DNA of 26,366 nucleotides. Origin: Pseudomonadota bacterium. Lineage in GTDB: Bacteria; Pseudomonadota; Alphaproteobacteria; Rhizobiales; Beijerinckiaceae. The first letter of the stretch is position 1. Every line of letters starts with the position of its first letter. Where the stretch lies: positions 1 to 26,366 of the forward strand of contig JAFAEL010000241.1 of the NCBI GenBank assembly GCA_023423995.1, in the 5' to 3' direction. The notes below the pieces were generated by a model. That model saw only the letters and a list, made by a program, of their open reading frames with translations, did not search any database and had not been told where the DNA came from. The position numbers were made by a program, and so were the translations under genes. Positions 1 to 8,210 of the stretch are shown here, in pieces.

Positions 1-40
1 GCTGGGCCTTGCCGCCCCGCCCCCGTCGCCTCGGCAGACC

Positions 41-463
41 TCAGCGCAGCACGCGCACCACCCGCCGCGAAGCCGGATCCAGGACGACCGTCCTCCGATC
101 GGGCGAGATGAAGTAGGTGTAGTAGCCATCCGGCTGGAGGCCCCCGACGGAGATGTTCTGCACGGGAGCGGTATCGATCCAGTCGGGAATGTAGGATCCA
201 CGCCCGATCCTGATCCCGCTCGGTTGCTCATAGCTCGGCCCCAGCACTTTCAGGCTGGGTGGGTCGGTTATCATCCAGCTATTGGCCGTGTACCCGAATT
301 GCCGGATCGGCACTCCGCCGGGCTCCACATAGACGATGTTCCCCGCGTCACTCGGGCCACTGGGCGAGACCGGCACCTGAAGCGGCTGCGCCTGCGCAAG
401 CGCCGGCAGCAGAACAGCCGAAACAAGAGCGATCATGGGAAGCTTTTTGGGTGCTAGGCGCAT
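41..463 (-). CDS. Small exported DUF1236-like protein
   Basis: The product is 140 aa. Residues 1-25 form a clear signal peptide: basic MRLAPKK start, hydrophobic core, and an ALAQAQ cleavage region, so the protein is probably periplasmic. The C-terminus (YTYFISPDRRTVVLDPASRR, then VVRVLR) resembles the ending of DUF1236 proteins, which are common exported proteins of unknown function in Hyphomicrobiales. No catalytic motif is visible. The ATG at 463-461 is preceded on the minus strand by a purine-rich AGGGAGATAGGAA stretch, which supports this start. It has no close same-strand neighbour and is probably monocistronic. The signal peptide is seen directly; the DUF1236 link is a resemblance by eye and could be wrong. 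Confidence 0.72.
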   Translation of the reverse strand: MRLAPKKLPMIALVSAVLLPALAQAQPLQVPVSPSGPSDAGNIVYVEPGGVPIRQFGYTANSWMITDPPSLKVLGPSYEQPSGIRIGRGSYIPDWIDTAPVQNISVGGLQPDGYYTYFISPDRRTVVLDPASRRVVRVLR

Positions 464-542
464 TTCCTATCTCCCTGTGGCTCATTCACTCGAATGCTGA
501 GCACGATCAATCTGGCACTGATCCCAATGGATTTCACGCCAT

Positions 543-564
543 AATCTCGGACGCACCCGAGATT
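543..564. repeat. Perfect 8-bp inverted repeat, possible operator or hairpin
   Basis: AATCTCGG (543-550) and CCGAGATT (557-564) are perfect reverse complements around a 6-nt spacer. The repeat lies about 80 bp upstream of the minus-strand exported protein gene. Neither side carries a T-run, so a terminator is unlikely. A protein-binding site upstream of that gene is possible, but no regulator is identified. Confidence 0.35.
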
Positions 565-718
565 GTCCCAATTGATCAAGGAAGCCGTGGAAATTGCCAG
601 GGTGTATACAGGGTACGATCTGGCACGTTCGCTCGAAAATTACGAAAGCCGCGCCGACAGCGGAAAGCGGCCGCGAATTCCCGGACGCGCGCGAGCGCGG
701 CGCTCCGCATCTGGGACA

Positions 719-744
719 GAGGTGCAGTGGCCGGCCTGCACCTC
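719..744 (-). terminator. Candidate transcription terminator after the ABC permease gene
   Basis: GAGGTGCAG (719-727) and CTGCACCTC (736-744) form a perfect 9-bp stem with an 8-nt loop. It lies 25 bp past the permease stop in the direction of minus-strand transcription. The stem is GC-rich and correctly placed for an operon end. On the minus strand it is followed by TGTCCC rather than a T-run, so intrinsic termination is plausible but not strong. Confidence 0.4.
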
Positions 745-769
745 GCCCGCGGCGGGGCGGTACGCCCAC

Positions 770-1531
770 CTATTTCTTGAGGCGGTATCCGGTCCGGAAG
801 ATCCAGGCGACGAGCCCCAGGCAGACCGCCAGGAACGCGAGCGTCGCGCCGAGGCTGATGGCGGGGTTCACGTCGGCCAGCCCGAAGAAGCTCCAGCGGA
901 AGCCGCTCACCAGGTAGACGACCGGATTGAGCAGCGCGACGGTGCGCCAGCCCTCCGGCAGCATGTCGATCGAGTAGAAGCTGCCCCCCAGGAAGGTGAG
1001 CGGCGTCACGACCAGCAGCGGCACGAGCTGAAGCTGCTCGAAGCCTTCCGCCCAGATCCCGATGATGAAGCCGAGGAGGCTGAACGTCACGGCGGTCAGG
1101 ACCAGGAAGGCCAGCATGACGAAGGGATGGTCGATCCGCAGGGGAACGATGAAGGCCGCTGTCGCCAGGATGATCAGCCCCAGCATGACGGATTTCGTCG
1201 CCGCCGCCCCGACATAGCCGATGACGATCTCCGCAGCGGAGATCGGGGCGGACAGCACCTCGTAGATCGTCCCCGTGAAGCGGGGGAAGTAGATGCCGAA
1301 GGATGCGTTCGCGATGCTCTGCGTCAGCAGCGTCAGCATGATCAGGCCCGGCACGATGAAGGAGCCGTAAGCGACGCCCTCGACCTCGCTGATCCGTCCT
1401 CCGATCGCGGCCCCGAACACGACGAAATAGAGGGCCGTCGACATCACGGGCGCGATGATGCTCTGCAGCAGCGTGCGCCGCGTGCGCGCCATCTCGAACA
1501 GGTAGATCGCCCGGATCGCGTGAAGGTTCAT
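770..1531 (-). CDS. ABC-2 type transporter permease
   Basis: This 253-aa integral membrane protein has about six hydrophobic segments. They include the regions around [66 protein letters not shown] and [19 protein letters not shown]. The length, topology and motifs such as [16 protein letters not shown] and [12 protein letters not shown] fit the ABC2_membrane family (YadH/NodJ/DrrB-like exporters). Its ATG (1531-1529) overlaps the stop of the ATPase gene by 4 bp, so the two are translationally coupled and form one transporter. The substrate cannot be told from sequence; drug, lipid or glycolipid export are family possibilities. Confidence 0.9.
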   Translation of the reverse strand: MNLHAIRAIYLFEMARTRRTLLQSIIAPVMSTALYFVVFGAAIGGRISEVEGVAYGSFIVPGLIMLTLLTQSIANASFGIYFPRFTGTIYEVLSAPISAAEIVIGYVGAAATKSVMLGLIILATAAFIVPLRIDHPFVMLAFLVLTAVTFSLLGFIIGIWAEGFEQLQLVPLLVVTPLTFLGGSFYSIDMLPEGWRTVALLNPVVYLVSGFRWSFFGLADVNPAISLGATLAFLAVCLGLVAWIFRTGYRLKK

Positions 1532-2454
1532 GCGTCGCTCCGGACGAGGTTGACGAAGATGTCTTCCAGCGAGCTCTGCTCCGTGCGCAGGTCCCTGAAG
1601 CGGATGCCGGCGCCGGTGAGCTCGCCGATGAGCGTCGCGATGCCGGTCCGCCCCGCCTTGGTGTCATAGGTGAAGACGAGTTCGGAGCCGTTCTCCGCCA
1701 GCTCCAGGCCCTCCCGCGCGAGCGAAGCCGGGATGGAGGCGAGCGGCTCGAGCAGCTCGAGGACGAGCCGCTTCCGGCCGAGCTTGCGCATCAGCTCGGC
1801 CTTCCGTTCGACGAGGATCAGCTCGCCGCGATTGATGACCCCGACCCGGTCGGCCATCTCCTCCGCCTCCTGGATGTAGTGGGTCGTCAGGATGATGGTG
1901 ACACCCTGCTCCTTGAGGCGCCGGACGAGCCCCCACATGTCGCGCCGGAGCTCGACGTCGACGCCCGCCGTGGGCTCGTCCAGGAACAGGATCTGCGGCT
2001 CGTGCGAAAGCGCCTTCGCGATCAGCACCCGCCGCTTCATGCCGCCGGAGAGCGAGAGCATCTTGTTGTCGCGCTTCTCCCAGAGCGAGAGGTCGCGCAG
2101 CACGCGCTCGACATGGGCGGGGTCCGCCTTCCGGCCGAACAGGCCGCGGCTGAAGCTCACGGTGTCCCAGACGGTCTCGAAGGCATCCGTGGTCAGCTCC
2201 TGCGGCACGAGCCCGATCAGCGAGCGCGTCCGGCGAGGTTCGGCCAGGATGTCGTGGCCCTCCACCAGGACGCGGCCGGATGTCGGGTTCACGAGCCCGC
2301 AGATGATCGAGATCAGCGTCGTCTTGCCGGCACCGTTCGGGCCAAGGAGCGCGAAGATCTCTCCGCGCTGGATCTCGAGGGTGACCGACTTCAGCGCCTG
2401 GAATCCGGACGCATAGGTCTTCTCGAGATCCGAGATCTCGATGGCTGCAGTCAT
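1528..2454 (-). CDS. ABC transporter ATP-binding protein
   Basis: This 308-aa nucleotide-binding subunit has Walker A GPNGAGKT (38-45), a Q-loop near VPQE (83-86), signature LSGGM (135-139), Walker B ILFLDE (155-160) and switch histidine H192 in [14 protein letters not shown]. The fold is that of the DrrA/NodI/YadG-type ATPases that pair with ABC-2 permeases. The C-terminal 100 residues end in [11 protein letters not shown], the usual closing segment of this subfamily. It overlaps the permease gene by 4 bp and starts 15 bp after the mtaB stop, so it is probably read with dapF and mtaB. It energises export by the permease; the cargo is unknown. Confidence 0.93.
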   Translation of the reverse strand: MTAAIEISDLEKTYASGFQALKSVTLEIQRGEIFALLGPNGAGKTTLISIICGLVNPTSGRVLVEGHDILAEPRRTRSLIGLVPQELTTDAFETVWDTVSFSRGLFGRKADPAHVERVLRDLSLWEKRDNKMLSLSGGMKRRVLIAKALSHEPQILFLDEPTAGVDVELRRDMWGLVRRLKEQGVTIILTTHYIQEAEEMADRVGVINRGELILVERKAELMRKLGRKRLVLELLEPLASIPASLAREGLELAENGSELVFTYDTKAGRTGIATLIGELTGAGIRFRDLRTEQSSLEDIFVNLVRSDA

Positions 2455-2469
2455 GCAGAGAACCGGGGT

Positions 2470-3714
2470 TCAGGCCGCGAGGAGGTGGCGGCCGTCATGC
2501 CCCGCGATGCGCGCCCGCACAATCTCCCCCGCGGTCACCGATGTGCGGAAGCGCACAGGCGTGAACCCGGCGGTCCGGCCGATCTCGCCCGTCTCGACGA
2601 GCACCTCGTGCTCGGCCCCGACCTCGCCCGCCAGATGGCTGCGAAGAGCCGCCTCTCCTGCCTCGCGCAGGCGGGCGGCCCGCTCCTTTACGACCTCGCG
2701 CGCGACGAGTGGCATGCGGGCGGCCGGCGTGCCGGGTCGGGGGGAGAAGGGAAAGACATGGAGGTGCGTCAGGCCGCATTCCGCGACGATGTCGAGCGAG
2801 CGCTGGAACATCTCCTCCGTCTCCGTCGGGAAGCCGGCGATGAGATCCGCCCCGAACACGATGTCGGGCCGGAGGCGCCGGGCCTCCTCGCAGAACGCGA
2901 TCGCGTCACCCCGCAGGTGCCGGCGCTTCATGCGCTTCAGCACCATGTCGTCGCCCGCCTGGAGCGAGAGGTGCAGATGCGGCATGAGCCGCTCCTCGGT
3001 CGCGAGCGCATCCAGGAGATCGTCGTCCGCCTCGACCGAGTCGATGGAGGAGAGCCGCAGCCGCGGCAGTTCGGGGACGGCGCGGAGGATCGCCTTGACG
3101 AGCGTGCCGAGGCGCGGAGCTTCGGGCAGGTCTGCCCCGTAGCTCGTGATGTCGACGCCGGTCAGCACCACCTCCCGCGCCCCCTCCCCCACCACGCGGC
3201 GAATCTCGGCCGTGACGGTCTCGACCGGAACGGAGCGGGAATTGCCACGCCCGAAGGGAATGACGCAGAAGGTGCAGCGATGGTCGCAGCCGTTCTGCAC
3301 CTGCACGACGGCGCGGGTGCGGCCGAGTTCGCGGCCCGCGACGGCGGCGGCGGTCGTGCGCTCGGCCATGATGTCGCCGACCTGGACCCGCCTGGAGCCG
3401 GCGCCGGCGAGCCCCCGCCATGTCTCGGGCTTCGTCTTCTCGCCGTTCCCGAGCACGGCCGAAACCTCGGGCATCGCCGCGAAGTTCTCCGGCTCGATCT
3501 GGGCACCGCAGCCGGTGACCACGATGCGGGCCCCGTCACGCTCGCGCGCCGCCCGCCTGATCGCCTGGCGTGCCTGGCGCGTCGCCTCGGCCGTCACGGC
3601 ACAGGTATTCACCACGACGAGGTTGTCGTGCCCCGCCCGCTCCGCCTCATGCCGGATCGCATCGGATTCCGCCGCGTTCAGGCGGCAGCCGAAGGTGAGG
3701 ACCTCGACGCCCAT
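2470..3714 (-). CDS. mtaB: tRNA t6A37 methylthiotransferase MtaB
   Basis: This 414-aa radical-SAM enzyme converts N6-threonylcarbamoyladenosine at tRNA position 37 to its 2-methylthio form. The N-terminal UPF0004 domain carries cluster cysteines C10, C38 and C69. The radical-SAM triad is C143-x3-C147-x2-C150 within NGCDHRCTFC, followed by GRGNSRSVP. A TRAM-like domain occupies roughly the last 50 residues. The length is typical of MtaB (about 410-450 aa), and the FGCRLNAAESD start fits MtaB better than MiaB or RimO. Its ATG shares one base with the dapF stop (TGATG), so it is coupled to dapF, an arrangement common in Hyphomicrobiales. Confidence 0.93.
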   Translation of the reverse strand: MGVEVLTFGCRLNAAESDAIRHEAERAGHDNLVVVNTCAVTAEATRQARQAIRRAARERDGARIVVTGCGAQIEPENFAAMPEVSAVLGNGEKTKPETWRGLAGAGSRRVQVGDIMAERTTAAAVAGRELGRTRAVVQVQNGCDHRCTFCVIPFGRGNSRSVPVETVTAEIRRVVGEGAREVVLTGVDITSYGADLPEAPRLGTLVKAILRAVPELPRLRLSSIDSVEADDDLLDALATEERLMPHLHLSLQAGDDMVLKRMKRRHLRGDAIAFCEEARRLRPDIVFGADLIAGFPTETEEMFQRSLDIVAECGLTHLHVFPFSPRPGTPAARMPLVAREVVKERAARLREAGEAALRSHLAGEVGAEHEVLVETGEIGRTAGFTPVRFRTSVTAGEIVRARIAGHDGRHLLAA

Positions 3715-4598
3715 CAGGCCGCCCCGGCGAAGAGCTCCGGCGCGAGCACGCCGTCATATTCGAGCTCGACCGGCCCGGTCATGAGCACGTGGTTGTCGCT
3801 CTCGCGCCACGCGATGACGAGGTCGCCGCCCGGCAGCGTCACGGTCGCCTGGCGGCCGGTGAGCCGCTTGCGCGCAGCCGCGACGAGGGCGGCGCATGCG
3901 GCCGAGCCGCAGGCCCGCGTCATCCCGGCGCCCCTCTCCCAGACGCGCAGGACGATGTGGTCAGGCGAGGCCACCCGCGCGAGCGAGATGTTCGCGCGCT
4001 CGGGAAAGATCGGATGGTTCTCGAGGAGCGGCCCGACCTTGCCGAGATCATAGGCGTCGGGATCCTCCACCCAGAAGATCGCATGGGGATTGCCCATCGA
4101 CACGACGGAGGGCGAATGGAGGATCGGGGCGTCGATCGGCCCGATCTGCAGCTCGATCCGGCGCGTGTCCTGGAACGGCTCGGCCAGCGGGATCTCGTCC
4201 CAGCGCAGGCGCGGCTCCCCCATGTCGACCGTGAACAGCCGCTCGCCGGCCCGCGCAGCCGTGAGGCGGCCGGCATCGGAATCGAGCACGAGCGTGTCGC
4301 CGTGCTGCCGTGCCATCCCCGGGTCGTCCATCATCGCCCAGGCGACGCAGCGCGTACCATTGCCGCAGGCCGCCGAGGCCGAACCGTCGGTATTGTAGAT
4401 CGCGAGGCGCGCGTCGGCGCCCGGCCGCTCCGGATCGTGGATGACCATCAGCTGGTCGAAGCGGGTCCGCGGCGCGGCCGCGATCGCCCGTGCCTCCCCG
4501 GGCTGGACGGAAAGCTGTGAGCCGCGCAGATCCAGGACGACGATCTCGTTGCCGAGGCCGTTCATCTTCAGATAGCGGCGATGCGCGAGGGAGTTCAT
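3714..4598 (-). CDS. dapF: Diaminopimelate epimerase
   Basis: The enzyme interconverts LL- and meso-diaminopimelate in lysine and peptidoglycan synthesis, in the cytoplasm. The two catalytic cysteines of the family are visible: C78 in ACGNGTRC and C229 in TRACGSAAC, using the ATG at 4598 as residue 1. YNTDGSAS and GNPHAIFWV are further family motifs. A TTG at 4607 would add three residues, but the ATG at 4598 gives the usual alphaproteobacterial N-terminus leading into LKMNGLGNE, so I chose it (294 aa). It is the first gene of the minus-strand group with mtaB, and divergent from the GyrI-like gene across about 110 bp that should hold both promoters. Confidence 0.94.
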   Translation of the reverse strand: MNSLAHRRYLKMNGLGNEIVVLDLRGSQLSVQPGEARAIAAAPRTRFDQLMVIHDPERPGADARLAIYNTDGSASAACGNGTRCVAWAMMDDPGMARQHGDTLVLDSDAGRLTAARAGERLFTVDMGEPRLRWDEIPLAEPFQDTRRIELQIGPIDAPILHSPSVVSMGNPHAIFWVEDPDAYDLGKVGPLLENHPIFPERANISLARVASPDHIVLRVWERGAGMTRACGSAACAALVAAARKRLTGRQATVTLPGGDLVIAWRESDNHVLMTGPVELEYDGVLAPELFAGAA

Positions 4599-4711
4599 CG
4601 GGAACAATCCGTAAGGGGTCCCGTATATCGGAGCCCGGTGTCTCTGTCGCGAGGGGTGGGTGCGGCGCTCCGGCCGGGGCGCCGCGACAGGCGGGATAAG
4701 GGTCGAACCAG

Positions 4712-5440
4712 ATGGTCAGGCCAAGGCGGCTCACGATCGGCGCGATGCTGTTCGCGCTCGCATTCGCTCAACCGGCAGCGGCGCAGACGGCCACGCCGGC
4801 GGATAGCGCGCCGCCCGCCTCGCCGACAAGCCCGGCTCCGGCGGCGCCGCCCTCGTCCTCCCCTCCCGCCGTGATCCTCCAGCAGGCTCCCGCCCCAGGC
4901 GCGGCGAAGCCCGCGGCTCCTTCCACAACCACCCTCGCAAGCCGGCCGACCCTCATTCCGAACAGCGGCGATACGTCCAATGTCGACGAGGTCGTCCTCC
5001 CGGAGAAGCCGGTCCTGATCCTGTCCGGCACGAGCGTGTGGGACGACGGCCTGAAGAACCTGCGGGCCGCCTTCGGCACGATCGAGGCCGAGCTCGCCCG
5101 TCTCGGCATCCCGCCGGCCGGCAGGCCCCTTGCCGTCTTCGTCCAGACGACGGACGACAATTTCCGCTTCGACGCCATGGTGCCCGTGGGGGCCGCGCCC
5201 TCGCCGGTGCCGGGGCTCGGCCCGGAGATGCGCTTCGGCGTGACCCCGTCCGGCAAGGCGTACCGCTTCGTCCACAAGGGGCCTTACGACGACATCGACA
5301 CGACCTACGAGACCATCACGACCTATCTGGACGCGAAGGACATCCTGGCGAAGGATTCGTTCATCGAGGAATACGTGAACGACGTGGCGGACCAGACCGA
5401 TCCGGCGCTCGAGATCAACATCTTCGTGCAGCCACGCTGA
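4712..5440 (+). CDS. Exported GyrI-like (effector-binding) domain protein
   Basis: This 242-aa protein has an N-terminal signal peptide ending near QPAAAQ (about residue 25). A Pro/Ala/Ser-rich linker follows to about residue 75, then a GyrI-like domain from about 93 to 241. The domain is recognised from its overall pattern: [26 protein letters not shown], and SFIEEYVND before a final strand EINIFVQP. This fold usually binds small molecules in transcription regulators or acts as a cytoplasmic stand-alone protein. Here there is no DNA-binding domain, and export to the periplasm is predicted. It is divergent from dapF and converges on the hydrolase gene with a 3-bp gap. The ligand is unknown. 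Confidence 0.82.
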   Translation: MVRPRRLTIGAMLFALAFAQPAAAQTATPADSAPPASPTSPAPAAPPSSSPPAVILQQAPAPGAAKPAAPSTTTLASRPTLIPNSGDTSNVDEVVLPEKPVLILSGTSVWDDGLKNLRAAFGTIEAELARLGIPPAGRPLAVFVQTTDDNFRFDAMVPVGAAPSPVPGLGPEMRFGVTPSGKAYRFVHKGPYDDIDTTYETITTYLDAKDILAKDSFIEEYVNDVADQTDPALEINIFVQPR

Positions 5441-5443
5441 GCC

Positions 5444-6508
5444 TCACTCGGGCGGCGCCCAGACCTGCCCGGGCTGCATCGCCGGGAAAAGCTCCGGCGC
5501 GATTCCGGCCTCGGCGAGCGCAGCCGTAAGGTCGATCAGCGGCTGGTCGACCTTCTCGTTCGTCAGCTGGAACGTACCCCAATGGATGCCGAGCGCCTGC
5601 TCGGCGCCGAGATCGCCGAAGGCCCGGACGGCGTCGGCCGGGTTCATGTGCTGCGGCTGCATGAACCAGCGCGGCTCGTAGGCGCCGATGGGCAGGGCCG
5701 CCACCTTCACGGAGCCGAAGCGATCCCGCACGGACCGGAAGGTATCGCCCTCCCCGTATCCCGTATCGCCCGCCATGTAGATCGTCCCGGCCGCGCTGGT
5801 CAGGACATAGGCGCCCCATAGCGCCATGCGCCGGTCGTTGATGCCGCGCGCGGACCAGTGATGCGCGGGCTCGAGATGGGCCGCGACCCCGCCGCCGAGC
5901 CCCGTCGACTGCCCCCAGTCCAGAACCTCGACCTTCACGGCGTCGTCGTGAGCGCGAATGATCGAATCGTTTCCGAGCGGCGCGATCACCTTCGGGGCGT
6001 GCCGGTGCCAGAGCCGCGCGATGGTCTCGACGTCGAGATGGTCGTAATGGTTGTGCGTGATCAGGACGGCATCGATCGGCGGGAGGTCGTCGAAGGCGAT
6101 GCCGGGCGGATTAGCCCGCCTTGGGCCCGCAAACCGGACCGGGCTCGCGCGCTCGGACCAGACCGGGTCGGTGATGATGTTGCGGCCGGCGACCTGGATC
6201 AGCACCGTGGCATGCCCGACGAGCGCCACCCGCAGCCCGGCGACCCGCTCCGGCGGCTTGTCCGTGAACGGGCTCGGGAAGCTGTCGGGCCAGGCTGCGC
6301 GTCCGCCGCTGACCTGCCAGCGCGCGAGATCCAGCAGGCCGCGGTCGGCGACCGGCCCCGGGCCGTAGAAGCGCACCCCGTCGTAATGGTCCGTGACCGG
6401 GCCGTCGTAATAGCGGTTGCGGCTTCGCGCGACGGCGGAATAGCCGACGCCGCCCAATGTCAGAACGGCAGCCGCACTCGCGATCCGCCCAACGCTTCGC
6501 CGGTTCAT
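5444..6508 (-). CDS. MBL-fold metallohydrolase, NAPE-PLD/UlaG-like
   Basis: This 354-aa protein has the metal-binding motif THNHYDHLD (H152, H154, D156, H157), a later EPAHHWSARG histidine segment, AGDTGYG with the bridging aspartate, and GIHWGTF near the C-terminus. This order of motifs is that of the NAPE-phospholipase D-like branch of the metallo-beta-lactamase superfamily. The N-terminus (MNRRSVGRIASAAAVLTLGG) is hydrophobic and could be a signal anchor. Family members hydrolyse phosphodiester or lactone bonds, but the actual substrate cannot be inferred. It converges with the GyrI-like gene 3 bp away, leaving no room for a terminator between them. Confidence 0.88.
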   Translation of the reverse strand: MNRRSVGRIASAAAVLTLGGVGYSAVARSRNRYYDGPVTDHYDGVRFYGPGPVADRGLLDLARWQVSGGRAAWPDSFPSPFTDKPPERVAGLRVALVGHATVLIQVAGRNIITDPVWSERASPVRFAGPRRANPPGIAFDDLPPIDAVLITHNHYDHLDVETIARLWHRHAPKVIAPLGNDSIIRAHDDAVKVEVLDWGQSTGLGGGVAAHLEPAHHWSARGINDRRMALWGAYVLTSAAGTIYMAGDTGYGEGDTFRSVRDRFGSVKVAALPIGAYEPRWFMQPQHMNPADAVRAFGDLGAEQALGIHWGTFQLTNEKVDQPLIDLTAALAEAGIAPELFPAMQPGQVWAPPE

Positions 6509-6615
6509 CGCGCCATGGATGCAAGACGCCGCCGCCCCGTCAAGCGCGACACGATCACGGGAACGTCAGCACACCGTCCAGGTTGACTTCGCAGAACAGG
6601 CAGTCAGCAACTTTC

Positions 6616-6622
6616 GAAGGAG
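6616..6622 (+). promoter_or_regulatory. Strong ribosome binding site deciding a GTG start
   Basis: GAAGGAG lies 7 nt upstream of the GTG at 6630. It is a far better initiation context than anything upstream of the more distant ATG at 6519 in the same frame, so it sets the start of the small membrane protein. Confidence 0.7.
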
Positions 6623-6629
6623 CGCGTCG

Positions 6630-6815
6630 GTGGGAGACCTCGGCAGCTACATCTGGTTCATCGGACTTGGGGCCGGCATCGTCATCCTGGGCATCGCGAT
6701 GGCGATGGCCCGCTCACGCCGCCGCAAGACCTATGTCGGCGACGAAAACCACGCCTGGAAGCAGGCCGCCGCGGAAACCGGCCGGCCGGAGGTGGCCAAT
6801 CCGAACCTGCGGTAG
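6630..6815 (+). CDS. Small single-pass membrane protein, unknown function
   Basis: Starting at the GTG with the GAAGGAG ribosome site gives 61 aa. There is one strong membrane helix (about residues 7-27, IWFIGLGAGIVILGIAMAMA), then a basic RSRRRK stop-transfer patch and a hydrophilic tail of about 30 residues. This topology predicts a cytoplasmic C-terminus. I do not recognise a family. An ATG at 6519 is in frame but would add an Arg/Ser-rich, non-hydrophobic leader, so I reject it. The gene ends directly at the border of the IS5-type remnant, yet its stop codon and C-terminus look natural. Confidence 0.65.
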   Translation: MGDLGSYIWFIGLGAGIVILGIAMAMARSRRRKTYVGDENHAWKQAAAETGRPEVANPNLR

Positions 6816-6816
6816 G

Positions 6817-7114
6817 GGTGGACTCAACCTTTCTCAGCCAGATGCGTGTAGCTGAGAGGTAGAGGGCGGCGGGGTAGTTTCGGGCGAGCTTGTCGAAGCG
6901 CGCGGCGATGCGCCGGAACTGCTTCAGCTTGCAGAAGAAGCGCTCGACAGGGCTGCGCTGGCGGTAGATGGCGGGCGGAACGGACCGAGCGATCTGCCGC
7001 CGGGCCGTGCTCGGGATGTGAGCGGCCGAGCCGCGTTGGGTCGCGAGCGCCAGGATGGCATCGCTGTCATAGCCGCGGTCAGCAACGAGCGCGTTAGCGG
7101 CCGGAAGCTTGGCC
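6817..7114 (-). pseudogene. C-terminal fragment of an IS5-family transposase
   Basis: Reading the minus strand from about 7114 gives an uninterrupted frame with VADRGYDSDAIL, then SPVERFFCKLKQFRRIAARF and DKLARN. These are the C-terminal DDE-domain motifs of IS5-type transposases, including the aspartate before RGYD and the glutamate in VERFF. The N-terminal half and a start codon are missing; the left IS3-family end abuts at about 7115. No in-frame stop is seen before the frame runs into the neighbouring gene. It is a dead remnant. Confidence 0.82.
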
Positions 7115-7175
7115 TGTCCCCCTAAGAAGTGGTCCTCCCTGAGGTATGGCTTCGAGCCATTTGGAGGACAGACCG

Positions 7176-7448
7176 ATGTCGAGGAAGCGGCACAAGCCTA
7201 AGGAGATCGTCGCAAAGCTGCGGCAGGTCTAGGTGCTGACGGCACAAGGCCGGAGGACGGCGTAGGCGATCCGCTCGGACAGCGTGACGGAGGTGACGTT
7301 CTATCGATGGCGGCAGGGATACGGCGGCAAGGACGATCAGGTGAAGCGCCTGAAGGAGTTGGAGGCCGAAAATGCACGGCTTCGGCGAGCCGTGTCGGAC
7401 CTCACGCTCGAGAAGCTAATCCTTCGCGAGGCAGCCTCGGGAAACTGG
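7176..7448 (+). pseudogene. IS3-family orfA, two premature stops
   Basis: The ATG at 7176 opens MSRKRHKPKEIVAKLRQV, the usual orfA helix-turn-helix start. In-frame TAG codons follow at 7230-7232 and 7263-7265. The same frame then continues with VTFYRWRQGYGG, VKRLKELEAENARLRR and SDLTLEKLILREA, the orfA leucine-zipper region. Both stops are one base from plausible sense codons, so this is point-mutation decay. Confidence 0.85.
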
Positions 7449-7885
7449 CAAGCCCCGCCCCCGTCGAGCCTGCATCGACCATGTGGTCGCCGAACACGGC
7501 GTGCCCGAGCGCATCCGCAAGCTCAAGGGAGCCGACGTGATCGACCTTGTATCCGGCCTCTTCATCCGACGAGACGTTCCGGGTTATGCTCGCTCGGATA
7601 ACGGCCGTGAGTTCGTCGCCAAGGCCGTCCGGACCTGGATCACGGCTGTTGGCGCCAAGATCGCCTACTTCGCCCCAGGCTTACCCTGGGAGAACGGCTA
7701 CATCGAGAGCTTTAACGCCAAGTCCCGGGATGAACTCCTCATCGACGAGATCTTCTAAGCGCACAAGGAGGCCAGGATCGTCATCGAGGGCTGGCGCAAG
7801 CCTACGATCCGGCCGCACTCCTCGCTCGGCTACATCCCGCTCGCTCCAGAGATCCTGCTGTGCCGAATGCGCCAACCCAGCCTGC
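7449..7885 (+). pseudogene. IS3-family orfB, internally deleted and broken
   Basis: The frame reads RACIDHVVAEHGVPER and then jumps to IRKLKGADVIDLVSGLF. Intact orfB proteins have a long stretch between these motifs, including the first DDE aspartate, so a central deletion has occurred. RSDNGREFVAKAV and PWENGYIESFNAKSRDELL, the second catalytic Asp and the Glu, are retained. A TAA at 7756-7758 interrupts DEIF*AHKEA, and the motif before RPHSSLGY is shortened. It is non-functional. Confidence 0.85.
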
Positions 7886-7967
7886 TCCGCCGGCCACCCC
7901 GGCCGTCGCGCTCACGCCCGCAATCCACTAACGTTCAAACTGGACCACCTGATGTGGGCGCCGGCCA

Positions 7968-8152
7968 GTCGAGAGAGGCTCCCTCGGCCACATCGCGGCA
8001 TTGGGCTTAGTCGAACGTTTGCGGCACTTCTGGATCGTGGTCGGGCTGATGCCGTAGCGCTCCGTCAGCGCGCTCAGGCTCTCTTGACGCAGGGGTATCG
8101 CGCAACGGACCGCCTCTGTCGTCGTGGCGCTTCCCTGAAGAACCTGGCCAGC
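7968..8152 (-). pseudogene. N-terminal fragment of an IS481-type transposase
   Basis: Minus-strand reading from about 8152 gives GQVLQGSATTTEAVRCAI, then QESLSALTERYGISPTTI, then QKCRKRSTKPNAAMWPREP and ending in ST. This matches the start of IS481-like transposases (helix-turn-helix with RYGI..TT..KWRKR). The match stops at about 7968, exactly where the IS3-family element ends. The usual ATG before GQV is not present, so it is a remnant only. Confidence 0.7.
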
Positions 8153-8210
8153 ACGGTGATCAAACGTATCACCACACTGCGGAACCAAACACCTGGCCGG
8201 CACCGGCAGG

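Larger units (their letters stand above)
464..769. other. Intergenic stretch with two perfect hairpins, no confident gene
   Basis: This stretch of about 300 bp separates the exported protein gene from the ABC permease gene. I find no convincing gene. It contains two perfect inverted repeats (543-564 and 719-744), listed separately. The part around 480-660 is less GC-rich than its surroundings. The plus-strand frame starting at TTG 563 translates for about 35 residues into protein-like sequence (LIKEAVEIARVYTGYDLARS) before becoming Arg/Pro-rich shadow sequence. It could be a gene remnant but has no usable start or natural end. Confidence 0.5.
7115..7967 (+). mobile_element. Decayed IS3-family insertion sequence
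   Basis: The left end is near TGTCCCCCTAAGAAGTGGTCC (7115) and the right end near GGACCACCTGATGTGGGC, closing around 7963-7967. The two ends are imperfect inverted repeats sharing GGACCAC and several further positions. Both flanks show GGCC, a possible 4-bp target duplication, but it is palindromic and so weak evidence. orfA has two stops and orfB has an internal deletion, so the element cannot move by itself. It lies between an IS5-type and an IS481-type fragment, neither of which continues on its other side. Confidence 0.8.

Noticed and set aside
576..1667. 363-codon open frame on the minus strand
   Set aside because: It is an out-of-frame shadow of the ABC permease and the end of the ATPase gene, Arg/Ala/Pro-rich, without any recognisable motif.
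563..1669. 368-codon open frame on the plus strand
   Set aside because: Apart from its first about 35 codons it is antisense to the ABC permease and has shadow composition. It has only a TTG start and no ribosome site.
1879..4053. 724-codon open frame on the plus strand
   Set aside because: It is antisense to the ABC ATPase, mtaB and dapF, all of which have full catalytic motifs. Its translation is Arg/His/Asp/Gly-rich low-quality sequence typical of high-GC antisense frames.
7111..7967. GGCC direct repeat as proof of IS3-family insertion
   Set aside because: The 4-bp sequence is palindromic and common in high-GC DNA, and the flanks belong to different IS families, so it is not used as firm evidence.
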